NCBI GenBank assembly: GCA_019321725.1
Contig: CM033119.1
Coordinates: 4,551,865-4,615,864, forward strand
DNA length: 64,000 nucleotides
DNA from: Paulownia fortunei
Lineage: Eukaryota > Streptophyta > Magnoliopsida > Lamiales > Paulowniaceae
Direction: 5' to 3'
In this document: positions 48,158 to 59,900 of the stretch, one piece after another
Position numbering within the stretch: the stretch's first letter is position 1
Layout of the letters: each line of letters opens with the position of its first letter
Translations under genes and position numbers: made by a program
The notes under the pieces: model-generated
What the model saw: only the letters and a program-made list of their open reading frames with translations
The model's database searches: none
Told to the model about the DNA's origin: nothing

Positions 48158-51100
48158 ATGGAGAAGAAAAAGCGATCAAGAGGGTGTTGCGGTTGGTTCT
48201 TGGTGTTAATAGTTTTGGCGGGAACCGCGTTTGCAGTTTTCGTAATTGTGAGACAGAAAATGCAGAAATCAGAACCAGAGGCTGCCCCTGTTCCTGGCCC
48301 TCCGGCGCCATTACAAAGAAATATGCTGATGCTCTTAAAATTGCAATGCAGTTTTTCGACATACAAAAATGTACATTTCCCTCCCTCTCTCTCTCTCTTT
48401 ATTGTTTCCCTTTTTGCTTTATCTGTGTAATGTTATTAGACCTGTGTGTGTTATGTGATAAGAAATATCGTTCCAATGATAGTTCTACTTGGGCTGAACT
48501 TTTCATAGTTTGTCGATGAATATTATACTTGGGCTGCACTTATTTTGCTTGGTAATGGCTTGTCCGGTAATGGCATTATGTCTTAAATGATAGAGTAGAC
48601 GTCGATGAATCATAGTTGAGTTATTGGTTGTTGTATTAATTGTTAAGTTCTGTAGACAGTTCTGGCACGAGTTGTGTTGAGATAATGTGTCTCGGTTTTG
48701 CCTGAAAATGTACATCGTGATTGAGTACAATGTTCTTTAATTTGCCAAAAAAGAAAAAAAATATTGTAGGGATTTTAAAAGCGTAGAATCTTTAGTTGAG
48801 CTTTGTTTCTCTGTTTCTTGATCTTATAAAGAGATTTTTCCATTGCTGGTGGGAACTTCCTGCTTTATGTTGCAGCTGGGAAGTTGGGGAAAAATCCAAT
48901 ACCTTGGAGAGGGGATTCGGCTTTGAAAGATGGAAATCAGGAAAAATTGGATCTTTCAAAGGGGATGTATGATGCTGGGGATCATATGAAGTTTGGATTT
49001 CCAATGGCTTTCACTGCCACAGTGTTGTCATGGGCCATTCTCGAGTATGGGGATCAAATGAAGGTGGTAAATCAGTTGGAACCTGCTCAAAACTCGCTTA
49101 AGTGGATTACTGACTACCTCATAAATGCTCATCCTACTGATAATGTCCTCTACATTCAGGTTAATTATTATTAGAATTATTTTATTTTATTTTTGCTTTT
49201 TTCAAGGTTTTCTTTAATCACTGAGTTAAATACTTATCTATCTACTACTTTAGTTTATTGAAAGTATTCTCTTTTAGTAGGTCACATTTGAAGAGTCGTA
49301 ATAGAATGATAATAATCGTGAACCTATAAACTTATTTTTCTCAACTACTAAGTAAAACAATTTGCATGTCTCAGGAACTGTCTTTTCACTGATCTTGGAT
49401 AAACCTTGATCTCTGCATTAAGTAGACAAATAACTGTTGTATTCCACCATGTCAAATATTTGGCAGGTGGGCAACCCTAAAGTGGACCATAGTTGTTGGA
49501 ACAGGCCCGAGGACATGAAAGAGGAAAGACCTCTTACACAGGTGAATACCTCTGCTCCAGGAACTGAGGTTGCCGCAGAAACAGCAGCAGCTCTGGCATC
49601 AGCATATCTGGTCTTTAAGTCCAGTGATTCTGCATATTCAAGTTTGCTTCTGAAGCATGCTATACAATTGTTTACATTTGCTGACAAATATAGAGAATAT
49701 TATAGCATCAGCATTCCTGAAGTCCAAACTTACTATAATTCTACCGGCTATGGGGATGAGCTCCTGTGGGCAGCCAGCTGGCTCTATCATGCAACAGGGG
49801 AGCAATCATATATTGAGTATGTGACTGGGAAAAACAGCGAAGACTTTGCTAATTGGGGAAGTCCAACATGGTTTAGCTGGGACAACAAGCTGGCTGGAGC
49901 TCAGGTATATTTTACTCTTTTCAGGACATGGAATATTTTTGCATTCTTTGAGAATTACTGTCTTGGATATTTCATTCTGTTCAGATTTTGATGGTGGAAA
50001 AATCTAACTAAATTCTAAAAATTTCTTTGGAACACAATTAAGTGGATGGCTTGTTAGTAAGAAAGTAACCAAAGTGCTTCGTTGCAGGTGCTGCTGTCCA
50101 GGGTTAGCTTCTTTGGGTCGAAAGACATCTTAAATTCCAATGTACTCCTGAAGTATAGGAAGTCAGCAGAGGCTGTCATGTGCAGTCTTCTACCAAAATC
50201 TCCATCTGCCACCTCCAGTAGAACTGATAGTAATCTCCTTCTGATGCTTGAATTTGACTTAGAATCTTATGTTGGTTTTTTCACTTCCCCCACGTTGGCC
50301 CATTTCTCATCTTCAATGTTGCTCCGTTGCAAGCAAATTTTCATTTTTCACTTCTATAATTCTTGAGCTCATGCAAATTTGGGTGTACATAAACATATAT
50401 AGGTAGTTAATGTCAAAGTGCCATAATATGGAAATGACCACATGTAGTGGTAGCTTGTCATCAGCATGTCCTTCTACGCATCTACATTTGTTGCTCTGCT
50501 ATAAAAACTTGATGAAAAACGAGGGAAGGTCTTGAGGTTCTAACGTTGGACTAGACCACCTGGCCATAATAACAATGCTCGAATAAAGCACGTCTAATTG
50601 GATTGCAATAAAGTTCCAAAAAGATCAAGCTGTTGATGGTTAATAGTAGCTATAATACTATGTTAGGGGTGTATAATTAGATATATCTTAAGTAAAGGTT
50701 TTGCTCTCACATTCAACTTATAAATGGCAGGTGGTTTAATATGGGTAAGTGAATGGAACGCTTTGCAGCATCCTGTAGCATCAGCTTTTCTAGCAGTCCT
50801 TTACAGTGATTACATGCTTACTTCTCGAACTGCAAAGATATCTTGTGATGGAGATAATTTTACGCCCTCAGATCTCCGAAAGTTTGCAATCTCACAGGTA
50901 CACTTTCTTTCTACCATTGCTACTATACTATGATCATGTATAGGACATACTGAAATCTCTCGTCAATTCATAATTTGTATTCTTCTTAGGTTGATTATGT
51001 CTTGGGCAACAATCCCATGAAGATGAGTTATCTTGTCGGGTATGGGGATGAGTATCCAAAATATGTTCATCACAGAGGAGCCTCAATTCCAGCTGATGCA

Positions 51101-51322
51101 ACCACCGGCTGCAAAGATGGGTTCAAGTGGCTTGAATCGGATGAACCCAATCCAAATATTGCAATGGGAGCACTTGTTGGTGGACCATTTCTTAATGAAT
51201 CATACGTGGATTCTAGGAACAACTCGATGCAAGGGGAACCAACCACATACAACAGTGCAGTCATTGTTGGGCTTCTTTCTGGTTTAGTGACCACATCATC
51301 TGTGGTGCAATCTTTTGCATAA
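48158..51322 (+). CDS. GH9 endo-1,4-beta-glucanase with N-terminal membrane anchor; frameshift in exon 1
   Basis: Exons: 48158-48370, 48876-49159, 49467-49904, 50088-50229, 50731-50897, 50990-51322. The ATG frame gives a basic start (MEKKKRSRG) and a single membrane span (about 12-31). At about 48302-48306 the frame slips by one base: up to VPGPP the ATG frame fits the family, and from GAITKKYADALKIAMQFFDI the next frame does. Counting one missing base, all exons join in frame to 525 residues, the length I recall for Arabidopsis At1g75680 (GH9B7). Later exons are intact: DAGDH (nucleophile region, about 104-108), CWNRPEDM, GYGDELLWAASWLY, WFSWDNKLAG, GLIWVSEWN, HHRGASIPAD (catalytic region, His about 443) and EPTTYN (acid Glu about 498). 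Known role: cell-wall glucan cleavage, here as a type II membrane protein. The frame as written stops at 48430. Confidence 0.9.
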
Positions 51323-51639
51323 GTTCATGTTGCAACTCACTTTATACTGTATTTTAGTACTATATATTTTTTTTTTATATGCCATTTGTATGTTTAGCTT
51401 GCTTCCTAGGGACGAGCTGCTAAGACCGATATCTGCGTGTATACACGCCTCCAATATAGAGTTTGTAGCACTAATTTGTTGATATATTAAAAACTGTTAA
51501 AAATGTTGAATACTTCCTTGATGAATTTGAAGGTGCAAAGTGTCAAATTTTAGTTTTAGTGGGTGTTCAAAAGTGCAAAGTACCAATTATTCCCATTCTT
51601 TTTGATGAATTTGAATTATGAAATTGTATTTGTAAGCAA

Positions 51640-51995
51640 TGGTTTGAAAATTGGTCCGTTTAAATCGGTTCAATTGGAAATCGGATGTCGGTTCGGTTTG
51701 GTCCGGTCCAGTTAGGCATATATAACTGGATTTCTGGTTTGATCGGTTTTTATTTTTTATTTTTTTAAAAATTTAAATTTGATATTTTGTAATATTTATG
51801 TAGTTATTTGAATTTTATATTTTGTTATATTTTTTTACTTAGTTATTTATCATTTTTTTATATTTAAAATGTATTATATAACAATTAGTTTATTATATTA
51901 TTATTTCACATAATATAATAAAAAAATATAATCAATTTTTATTAGATCGGTTCGACCATCGGTTCCACCGATTGAACCGCTAATCAATAGCAAAT
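51640..51995. mobile_element. Possible MITE-like element with CGGTTCAAT arms
   Basis: The left arm contains AAATCGGTTCAATTGGAAATCGG and GTCGGTTCGG; the right arm, read in inverse, contains AGCGGTTCAATCGGTGGAACCG and GGTCGAACCGATC. Between them is AT-rich filler. The arms are similar but not identical, as in an old non-autonomous element. Words of the same type recur near 23700-23850. Confidence 0.4.
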
Positions 51996-53733
51996 ATTAA
52001 TTTAATTAAGAGTCTAATTATAATAGGATATTATTTTATGACGCCAAGGTAGGGATAATACAACACTAAGGTTGTGTATTCTTAAAAGTCAGACAAGTTT
52101 TAGGGAGAGTTGAATTGGAAGTTATTACATTTTAGGTTCCCATCATACATACCCTTTCTACTAAGCAAAACGGGCGTCTGCACATGCGCACTAGCAGTTG
52201 CACTGTTTCGTGTTCTTATCTACTTCACTGGCTGCATAAAAACTATGCGTGTGCACAGAGCAAGAGGGCCGCTCTACCACTCTTCAGCACCCCCCACTTT
52301 CTTTTCTTGTGTTTGCGCACGCGGCACCACTTCGTGCCTGCTCTATGGAAAATTTCGAAGAATGCACCTTTTGACTGTTGGATAGGTCGTTGAGCGCTTG
52401 TCTTAACACCATGCTATTCAATAGTGTTCAACAATTTTGCTGTCTCGATTTTAAATTCTTAGAATTATTCTTATTTTTCACGATCGATGGACTCTATTTC
52501 TATAACATGATTAGTTCATAATGCTTATTGAACATGTGAGTCTCACATGAATGGACAATAATTGGTAGTTGCATATCTTGAATTAGTGAAACAGACAACA
52601 GATGCAACATATTTGATCCAACATGAAATAGCGTCTAGTCTATTTGTGTACCCTTGTACTGCAAAGTTCTAACAGGGGGAGTGGACCTTTCTTGGTACCT
52701 CATGAATTAATGGAATAGTTTGGTGCATTCACTCTTGGAGTATGCATTTTATGCTTTATGCACATGTTTAACATGACACTGTAGGAACACCTAGATAGTC
52801 CTATCTGTGTGTAAGATAAAATTACATATATTGTTCTGATTATATAGCAATTGTTAAAAAAAATTAATAATTCATATTAATATTTGCACATAATCAAGTA
52901 ATTAATATAAAAATATATAAATAGAGAGTGGAATGAGTATATACGTATACACAGTGGAATTATCCGGATACAAACCTCACTTTGATCTAAATACGAACAT
53001 GTTCATAATTCATATATCCATTACTCGAAATCAACCATGAACATGTCTTATCTCGCAGTGTTATGTAATTACTAGAGTTAGCCACTTAATTACATAACTC
53101 AAATTATTAGAGTTTTATGATAATATTTCAAGAAAATACTTAGAAAAAAAACTGTATAAAAGAGAAATATAGAGAGAGTATTACGTTTGTAGAGATTTGA
53201 TACATATTGAAATATATCCTCTTCCTACCTAAGAAAAAATTTCAATCCAATTAAAAAATTAAATCTCACTCAAATTATAAAATTAAAATTTATATCTTGA
53301 TGTCAATTAGGTATGTGGCTCAAAAATCCGATCCAATTTCCAACCCAACAAAAATCGTGGGCATGATTATCAATTATGTTATCAAAATGCACTATAAAGT
53401 CAAACCCCACGAAGACATATGCGATTTCAACTGGAATGGTTGAAGCTGGAAGTCACTGCTCCAAAGTACGACTCCTGTAATGAAGTCAAGGAAATAGGGG
53501 TATTACTATTTGTATTGTGATTGGTATGAAACAGTATGCTTATGTCAAGAGTAGTGGAAGAAAAAAGTTTTGGGCCTTTTGGCTAAAGTAAGCAAACTGT
53601 GAACCCCACTGTGATATTAAACTCCAAAGTTGAAAAACTTTTCATCTTGCTCCATATATAATATCTCAGTAAATTCAAGTGGGTACACTTCATTTTTGGT
53701 CCCCATAGCTTTCAACTTGTACATTTACACCCC

Positions 53734-53811
53734 CATTTGTCGGCAAGGTCAAATTATTCAATTTTATATTTTTGGCCCCCTAACTTTACACTCCCATTTG
53801 TCGGCAAGGTC
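53734..53811. repeat. Short tandem repeat, period 61 bp
   Basis: CATTTGTCGGCAAGGTC occurs exactly at 53734-53750 and 53795-53811; the flanks (TACACCCC/TACACTCC before, TTCAATTT after) are also shared. Confidence 0.85.
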
Positions 53812-54391
53812 ACACTGTTCAATTTAATATTCCTAGTTTGAAAGAAGGTAGTTTGGTGTTGGTGATATTATTTCTTCTAGAGATATAAAATTTTCCACAA
53901 AAATTATGATTGTTGAAGTTTTATATTTTTGAATTAATTATGACATTGCACAATTTATTTATTTTTTATCAAACACATACATGTCAATGAGCCAAGAAAA
54001 GTTGATTTTACATAATTTGATCACTCAAGTAAAGACGTATATTTATAAGCAAGCAAACAATGTCGTTTCTAGCCATACATCAGACTCACCCTATCAAGAA
54101 AATATTGTCAAATTTTAAACAAACGCCAAATATATATGCATGATAAACGAGTGTAATAAATGTTACCTAACAAAAATCAAGTTCTTGTTGATTTAGGTTA
54201 GCCCTAAAAACGGACAAAACAATCAAGGGTAACATTTGACAAATTATATGAAAAATCCACAGTAAATTAAAAAGGACTGCGGAGCTATATCATTCCTTAG
54301 ACCTTTGCTTCTATTATGTTGCCTGTGTCAATTGATAAAAGTCCATATATGTACGTTGTCTAAAGACTTGAAAGTGTAAACTGGATCGGGG

Positions 54392-56909
54392 TCAACGTGC
54401 AATATCTGATCTTGTTGTATACCCCAATTGTTGCTCCTTCTCCCAACTCAACTTTGACACAGCCTCGTTATGTATCGGAACGTAATCCTACATGATACAA
54501 CGAGGTCATACTAACGACTCGGGAATTATATAGAAGGGAGATAAATAATTTTGTTTTTGGATGAATAATAAAAAATAATAGAAATACTCAAAAAACTAAA
54601 AAATGTGTGGGTATATTTATTTATAAAAGAAAATATGATGGCATATATATATATACACAATTCATGTGCATTCATTATATAATCCGTGACAAGGATAATA
54701 TGAATCTAGGTTCAACTTGACAACATTACTACAAAGTTGGGAGCCACGTGTGCACATTGGGGCAGGGAAATTAAGGAAAATGTATTCAGACAATGATGTA
54801 CCTCAAGTTTAGACATAAGTTCTTGGGCAGTCTGGGCAGAGACAATAATGTGACGGGCAGATGGTGTTATGAAGCCCTCATCAACAGCCTTGTCTATGAA
54901 AGACAACAGTGAGTTGTAGTACCCATCTACATTCAGCAAACCCACCTGTAAATATTAAAATATAAAAAAAAATATCAGAATTCTTTACCAAAAAGAAGAT
55001 ATTAAAATCAAACATATGTCTTGAAAATAAATTAAAAGAAAATGAATTATTCCACTTTACTCATCTAAGTAATATTAATATATTTATATTTGTGTTCTAA
55101 TAATTTTTTCAAGTTGATTAAATAACATTTAATGTTAAATTTATTTAAATTTTATTTTACTTAATTTTTAATAGTTTTTTTTTTAACTTAACATAATTGC
55201 TATTACATTATTATATAATAGGATATTTTTTATTAGGTAATAATACCCTTTACTTATGTATGTCCTACTCAAAGTAAATTAAAAAATATTTAGTTTTTAA
55301 TTAGTAACAAATTTTTCATTATCAATGGAATTATCATAAGTTCCTAAGAATTGTGTTTAAATTCAAAAAAAGTCATTATAATTAAGTAATAGTAATAAGA
55401 TTAAATACTAAAATAATAAAGATAGTGAGATAATTAAGAATATAAAAATAAAGTGATCAATTAGAATAGAAAGGAGTAAAGATAAATTAATCCAAATAAA
55501 TATTAAAAAAAAAAAAAAAAAAACTATTACCGGTTTGTCATGGATTCCAAGTTGAGCCCAAGTGATAACTTCTAGCAATTCCTCCAATGTACCATAGCCA
55601 CCTGCAAATTTTTTATTAGCCATTTGTGAGTACTAAAACATGTTGTCCCTCCACTAGACAGTAAGAGGTTCTTGATTGCTTCCACTAAGAGTAACATGTG
55701 TAAACTCCAATAGTCAAATTATTAAATTCAGTGGAAAGCAACTTGAGGCAAGAGAATTATGACAACTCATGAGTCCTATGATTAATTACCATTAATATGC
55801 AATGAAATGACACCTAATGATGAAGAAGATGAAATTACCAGGCAAGGCTATAAATGCATCAGCTTGTCTAGCCATTTCTGCCTTCCTCTGGTGCATACCT
55901 GACACTGCTCTCACTTCTCCAACAGGCTCTCCAGTTATCTGAAATCACACTATTGCCCTCTTAATTAGTTTTTTTTTTCTTGTGGGTGGGTGGGGGGGGA
56001 TGGGGATGTTAAACTTTACATCATATCATGTGAGTCAAGTTCACATGAACCTGGCCCATTCATATGTACATAGTGTTGGCTATATTCTGGAAGGTACAAA
56101 TTAATTACCTCTATGGGCATTAGAGTTCTGGGAATCACCCTGCAAGAAAAAGTTCAATATTCGTAAAAATTAAGGTTGAGGGGAAAAGAGAAGGAAAAAG
56201 AATATGCTGCAAAATCCCAGTAAGAAGAAGAAGAAGAAGCAAAGGTTTATAAAAATAGCTACCCTAACACGTGGCGGCCACCATCATACACAGCTTGGGA
56301 GATCAGACCCATCAATCCAATACTTCCACCACCATAAACCAAGTCTATGTTCCTTTCAACCTGTCCACAAATAAAGACCTCTTTTTTTATATGTATATAT
56401 CTTCACATTTCTTGCATCAACACGCAAGCAGTTATGTCAAGCCAAAATCTTATCATTTTTAGTAGTAAAATAATTTAAGTGGAGAGGATCTTGATTCTGT
56501 TCTTAACAGGATGCCTACAATTTTCTTGCAACAACTGTATTATCTCCATGATCAGGCCTTGTTAGTCATTGAAACACCTTGTAAGAATCATCAATGATGA
56601 GAATTCCTTAGACCCTTTTTGTATGCATATATGTATCTATAGCTGTAAACTTAATTTCTTTCAAGCAAAAAGAGACTGAAAAGAAAAGCATGCAAATTTT
56701 TACTTTCTTCTTCAAATTCTTGAAGATGCAGATGATTGATTACATGCAGGTAATTATAAAGTAATTAAATAATTAATTACCAGTTGTTTCCCAAGCTGTA
56801 TAGCTGCAATCTGGTAGCTTGGGTTCTTTCCTGGGCTGCTGCCACAGAAAACACATATCCTCTTGAATCTTGATGGTTTTGTGGGCTGCTGCTGCAAACT
56901 ATTTTCCAT
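54392..56909 (-). CDS. LOG: Cytokinin riboside 5'-monophosphate phosphoribohydrolase (LOG family)
   Basis: Seven minus-strand exons, 222 residues: 56909-56781, 56360-56263, 56139-56109, 55938-55839, 55601-55531, 54945-54802, 54487-54392. The start MENSLQQQ leads into [17 protein letters not shown]; exon 2 has [11 protein letters not shown] (51-61); exons 4-5 give the diagnostic PGGYGTLEE (119-127) with upstream R104-K105; exon 6 has [16 protein letters not shown]. The last exon ([20 protein letters not shown], then LGY and a SDIAR end) restores the normal LOG C-terminus across a 314 bp intron. If that intron is kept, the frame ends at 54712 with an unrelated tail. Known role: LOG enzymes release free, active cytokinin bases from their nucleotides in the cytosol and nucleus. 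Which LOG paralogue this is cannot be told by eye. Confidence 0.95.
55984..56005 (+). other. G-quadruplex motif in LOG intron 3
   Basis: GGG-T-GGG-T-G8-AT-GGGG meets the four-run quadruplex rule on the + strand, the template strand for LOG. It lies in the intron 55939-56108. Confidence 0.75.
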
Positions 56910-59900
56910 GGAAACAAGCACTTAGCAACTACTATTTTCTTCTGAAAATGGATTTTTTTTTTTCCTTTTTTTTTTCAAAAAAGAATGGAAAAACGGGGGG
57001 CACAGCCACAGGTCAGCGAATTTTCTCAATTCTACTCTGCTGCTCTTTGGAATTGAGAAAGAGTGGGGAAACTGTGTAGAAAGGAATGAAGAGATGGTAC
57101 TTTGGTGAGTAGTTGGTCCCCTTTTATATCCAAATGGCCATGGCTTGTCCAATCCCACCTCTACATCTGGCACTTGTTTTCTTTTTTCATTTTTTTGTTT
57201 TTATTTAATTTTTTTTTTAATAAATTTGTAAATTTTGGCCAATTTGGTGTCAGTTTCAATCTAAAGCCCTACAGAAAGAATGGAGCTAGCTAGGACAGTT
57301 GCTGTGCCTGCCTTCACATTTCTTTTATGGGTTCTTTTCTACTTCATAGGATTTTGAATTTATGCTTGTTGTATGACCCATGTTTCTTGATCCTCAAAAA
57401 ATTTATTAAGTGGTTGGACTATGTGAATTCATGAAGGAATAAGCTCTTTGTACTTTATTATCCTCAGTTTTAAGCTCTGTCATAATTTCTTCTTTCTTTT
57501 ATGAAATAAACCAACTATTTTGTATTATCATTCTTGAGCCATACACCAAGAATATTTTCTTGTCTAAGAATTCCCTCAAATATAATGAGAATTGATACTA
57601 AAGTAAAATTGCATTTAAATGAAACTAATTGGATGAGTTATTCTTTTGTTCTGTTCCTTTTCATCCAAAAACACGTGTAAGAAAATAATTTAGGACAAAT
57701 GAAGTCAACATCCATAGTTATATCTATACTGTAAGTGAAGATCACAGCATAATTGCATTATTCACGAAAAAAAGATTGAAAAATACACAGTAATTGTCCA
57801 TCCATATTTAACACGAAACGAGTCGTTTAGTATATATAAAAACATATTTCCCAACATGCAAAAAAATTTGCATCTTTTTAACAGTAACAGTGCAATTCCT
57901 ACAAGAAGGCGTGAACACCACATGACAATGTTTCCTTACGTGTCCTTAAATTTTGATCAAAGAGCAAAAGAATTTATTTAGAAAGTCAACGACATAATAA
58001 CACTATTCGTAGTAAAAGAACATAATAAGGTAATTTTCTTATTAATTAATGCTATATAGCCATTGGGGAAAACTATATTGCTTTGTAAGTTTATTAAATA
58101 TTAAATATATTTTTTATTATAAATTTTATTATATACTTTGTTGTATTAAGTAGATTACACTCACATGAATCTTTGTACCCGTGTGATATGGAATTTTCTA
58201 TCACAACTTCAATGATATGGTTTAAACTTTAAATATAATGGGCCATGGGGGTGGTGGGCCCAACTAGTAATGTGAAATCAACGCTGTCGTGACGGTGCCG
58301 TATCGCGGTGCACGTGCACATGACTGGAGGCCACACCTTTGATGGGGCAAAGCTCCAAACAAGCCATTCAAAAGGCCTTGAACCAGATACATACCAAACC
58401 TCAATTCTTTTAGCTAAACCATCTAATTTGCATATGATGTATCAGTGTTTTTTACAATGTTATTCTCCATGATGTATATGCAGTGAGTACAGTATTTATT
58501 TTTTAAATATTTTATTTTTAAAAAAATTAAATATTTAACTATTATTCGTATAATATACATTCAGTGAACGATGCACTTGATATATCATGGATTATATATA
58601 CATCACAATATGTTCGAAATATGATAGTTATTTTAGTTTGTATTGTCATAAATTAAAAACCCTTAAAATACTTTTTTGGGAACCATGAGCTTTCTTTTTC
58701 TTTTAATATTTATTATTGAGCAAAATAAACATTTTTCATTTATTTGTTGTGAGAAGTTGAAACCCAAGTTTTTAGCTTATAAATAAATATCCTGATATCA
58801 ATTTTCTAACGTCAAGTCTTAATCTTTTTATTTGATCTTTGCATAAAACTAATCCATTATTCGATAAATTCTTTAGTAGCAAAAAGTAAACGAAAGTAAT
58901 TTCTTATGGAGTTAGTCATTGTAAAATATTTGAATATTATTAAATTATAAATAATTGACAACTAATAAATTTTCTTGGCACGTGTTTTCTGTGTCTTAGT
59001 TTTCTTATTTTCTTCGCCATGAAAAATATATATGCTACATAAAGAAATGGTCCAACACTTTCTAGTCACAAAAGTTACACCAAGCTTCTGGACCACCAAA
59101 GTTGAGAAAATAAAACCACGCAGAAAAGGACATTGAGGTAATATCTATGTCAAATTTTTGCCCTTGTTGTATGTATGGATGAAAATCTGGTATGGAATTA
59201 GGATTGGCAACGACGGTGGCCGTCCTTCTTTAACTTTATAAAATAAAAAAATTAAAATTTAAAAATTAGTAAAAATTATATATATATATATATAATTATT
59301 AATTTTTTAAAATTTTATTCTTCTAAAAAATTAAAAATATATTTTTATTTATTATTTTTTTTGAAAAAATCTCACCCATAATCTTTATTTTCTGACTCCA
59401 TCCTTAATCAAGCATTTTGATTTATCAAAATAGAATATTTAAAAATAAATATTATACCAACAAATATATGTATATCAATATAACATAAGAATTGTCATTT
59501 TATACAGAACACGCATTCCAATTAATCCAATGAATATAATTGCATTGTTACAATTAATTAAACAAAAAGCACTATCTAAACAATAAGCAGACGTGTCATC
59601 CATCTTAATTAATAATTTAAATTTACCAATTAGATGATAATTAATTGGTCCTAAAAGCAAATGAACCACACACCTTTATTACTAGGAGTATTATGTTGTT
59701 TGGCACCGGGCGTTTATGTTTACCAACAACTGAGGCTAGGTTTTTTCAGGGACAAACTTAATTGGAGATATTTGTGTGGTTTGTCATAGGGAATGGCATC
59801 AGTTCTTGTGGAAACTACTAGCTTATTTGGTTTCATTTTTAAATTCATTTTCATATTTTCAATATCTTTATATTTAAAAATATTTTATTTATTTTTTTGT

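Larger units (their letters stand above)
51323..54391. other. Intergenic region between GH9 and LOG genes
   Basis: The two genes converge, so both 3' untranslated regions lie here. Holds an inverted-repeat element (51640-51995), a short tandem repeat (53734-53811) and AT-rich sequence. Two overlapping frames at 52110-52393 have no recognisable motif. Confidence 0.5.

Noticed and set aside
50082..50366. 94-codon frame starting in GH9 exon 4
   Set aside because: Exon 4 ends at 50229 with a donor, and the frame beyond loses the GH9 match, which resumes at 50731.
52110..52393. Two overlapping + strand frames with many Cys residues
   Set aside because: Overlapping frames in the same DNA, no signal peptide plus ordered Cys pattern, and no splice context; no support as a secreted peptide gene.
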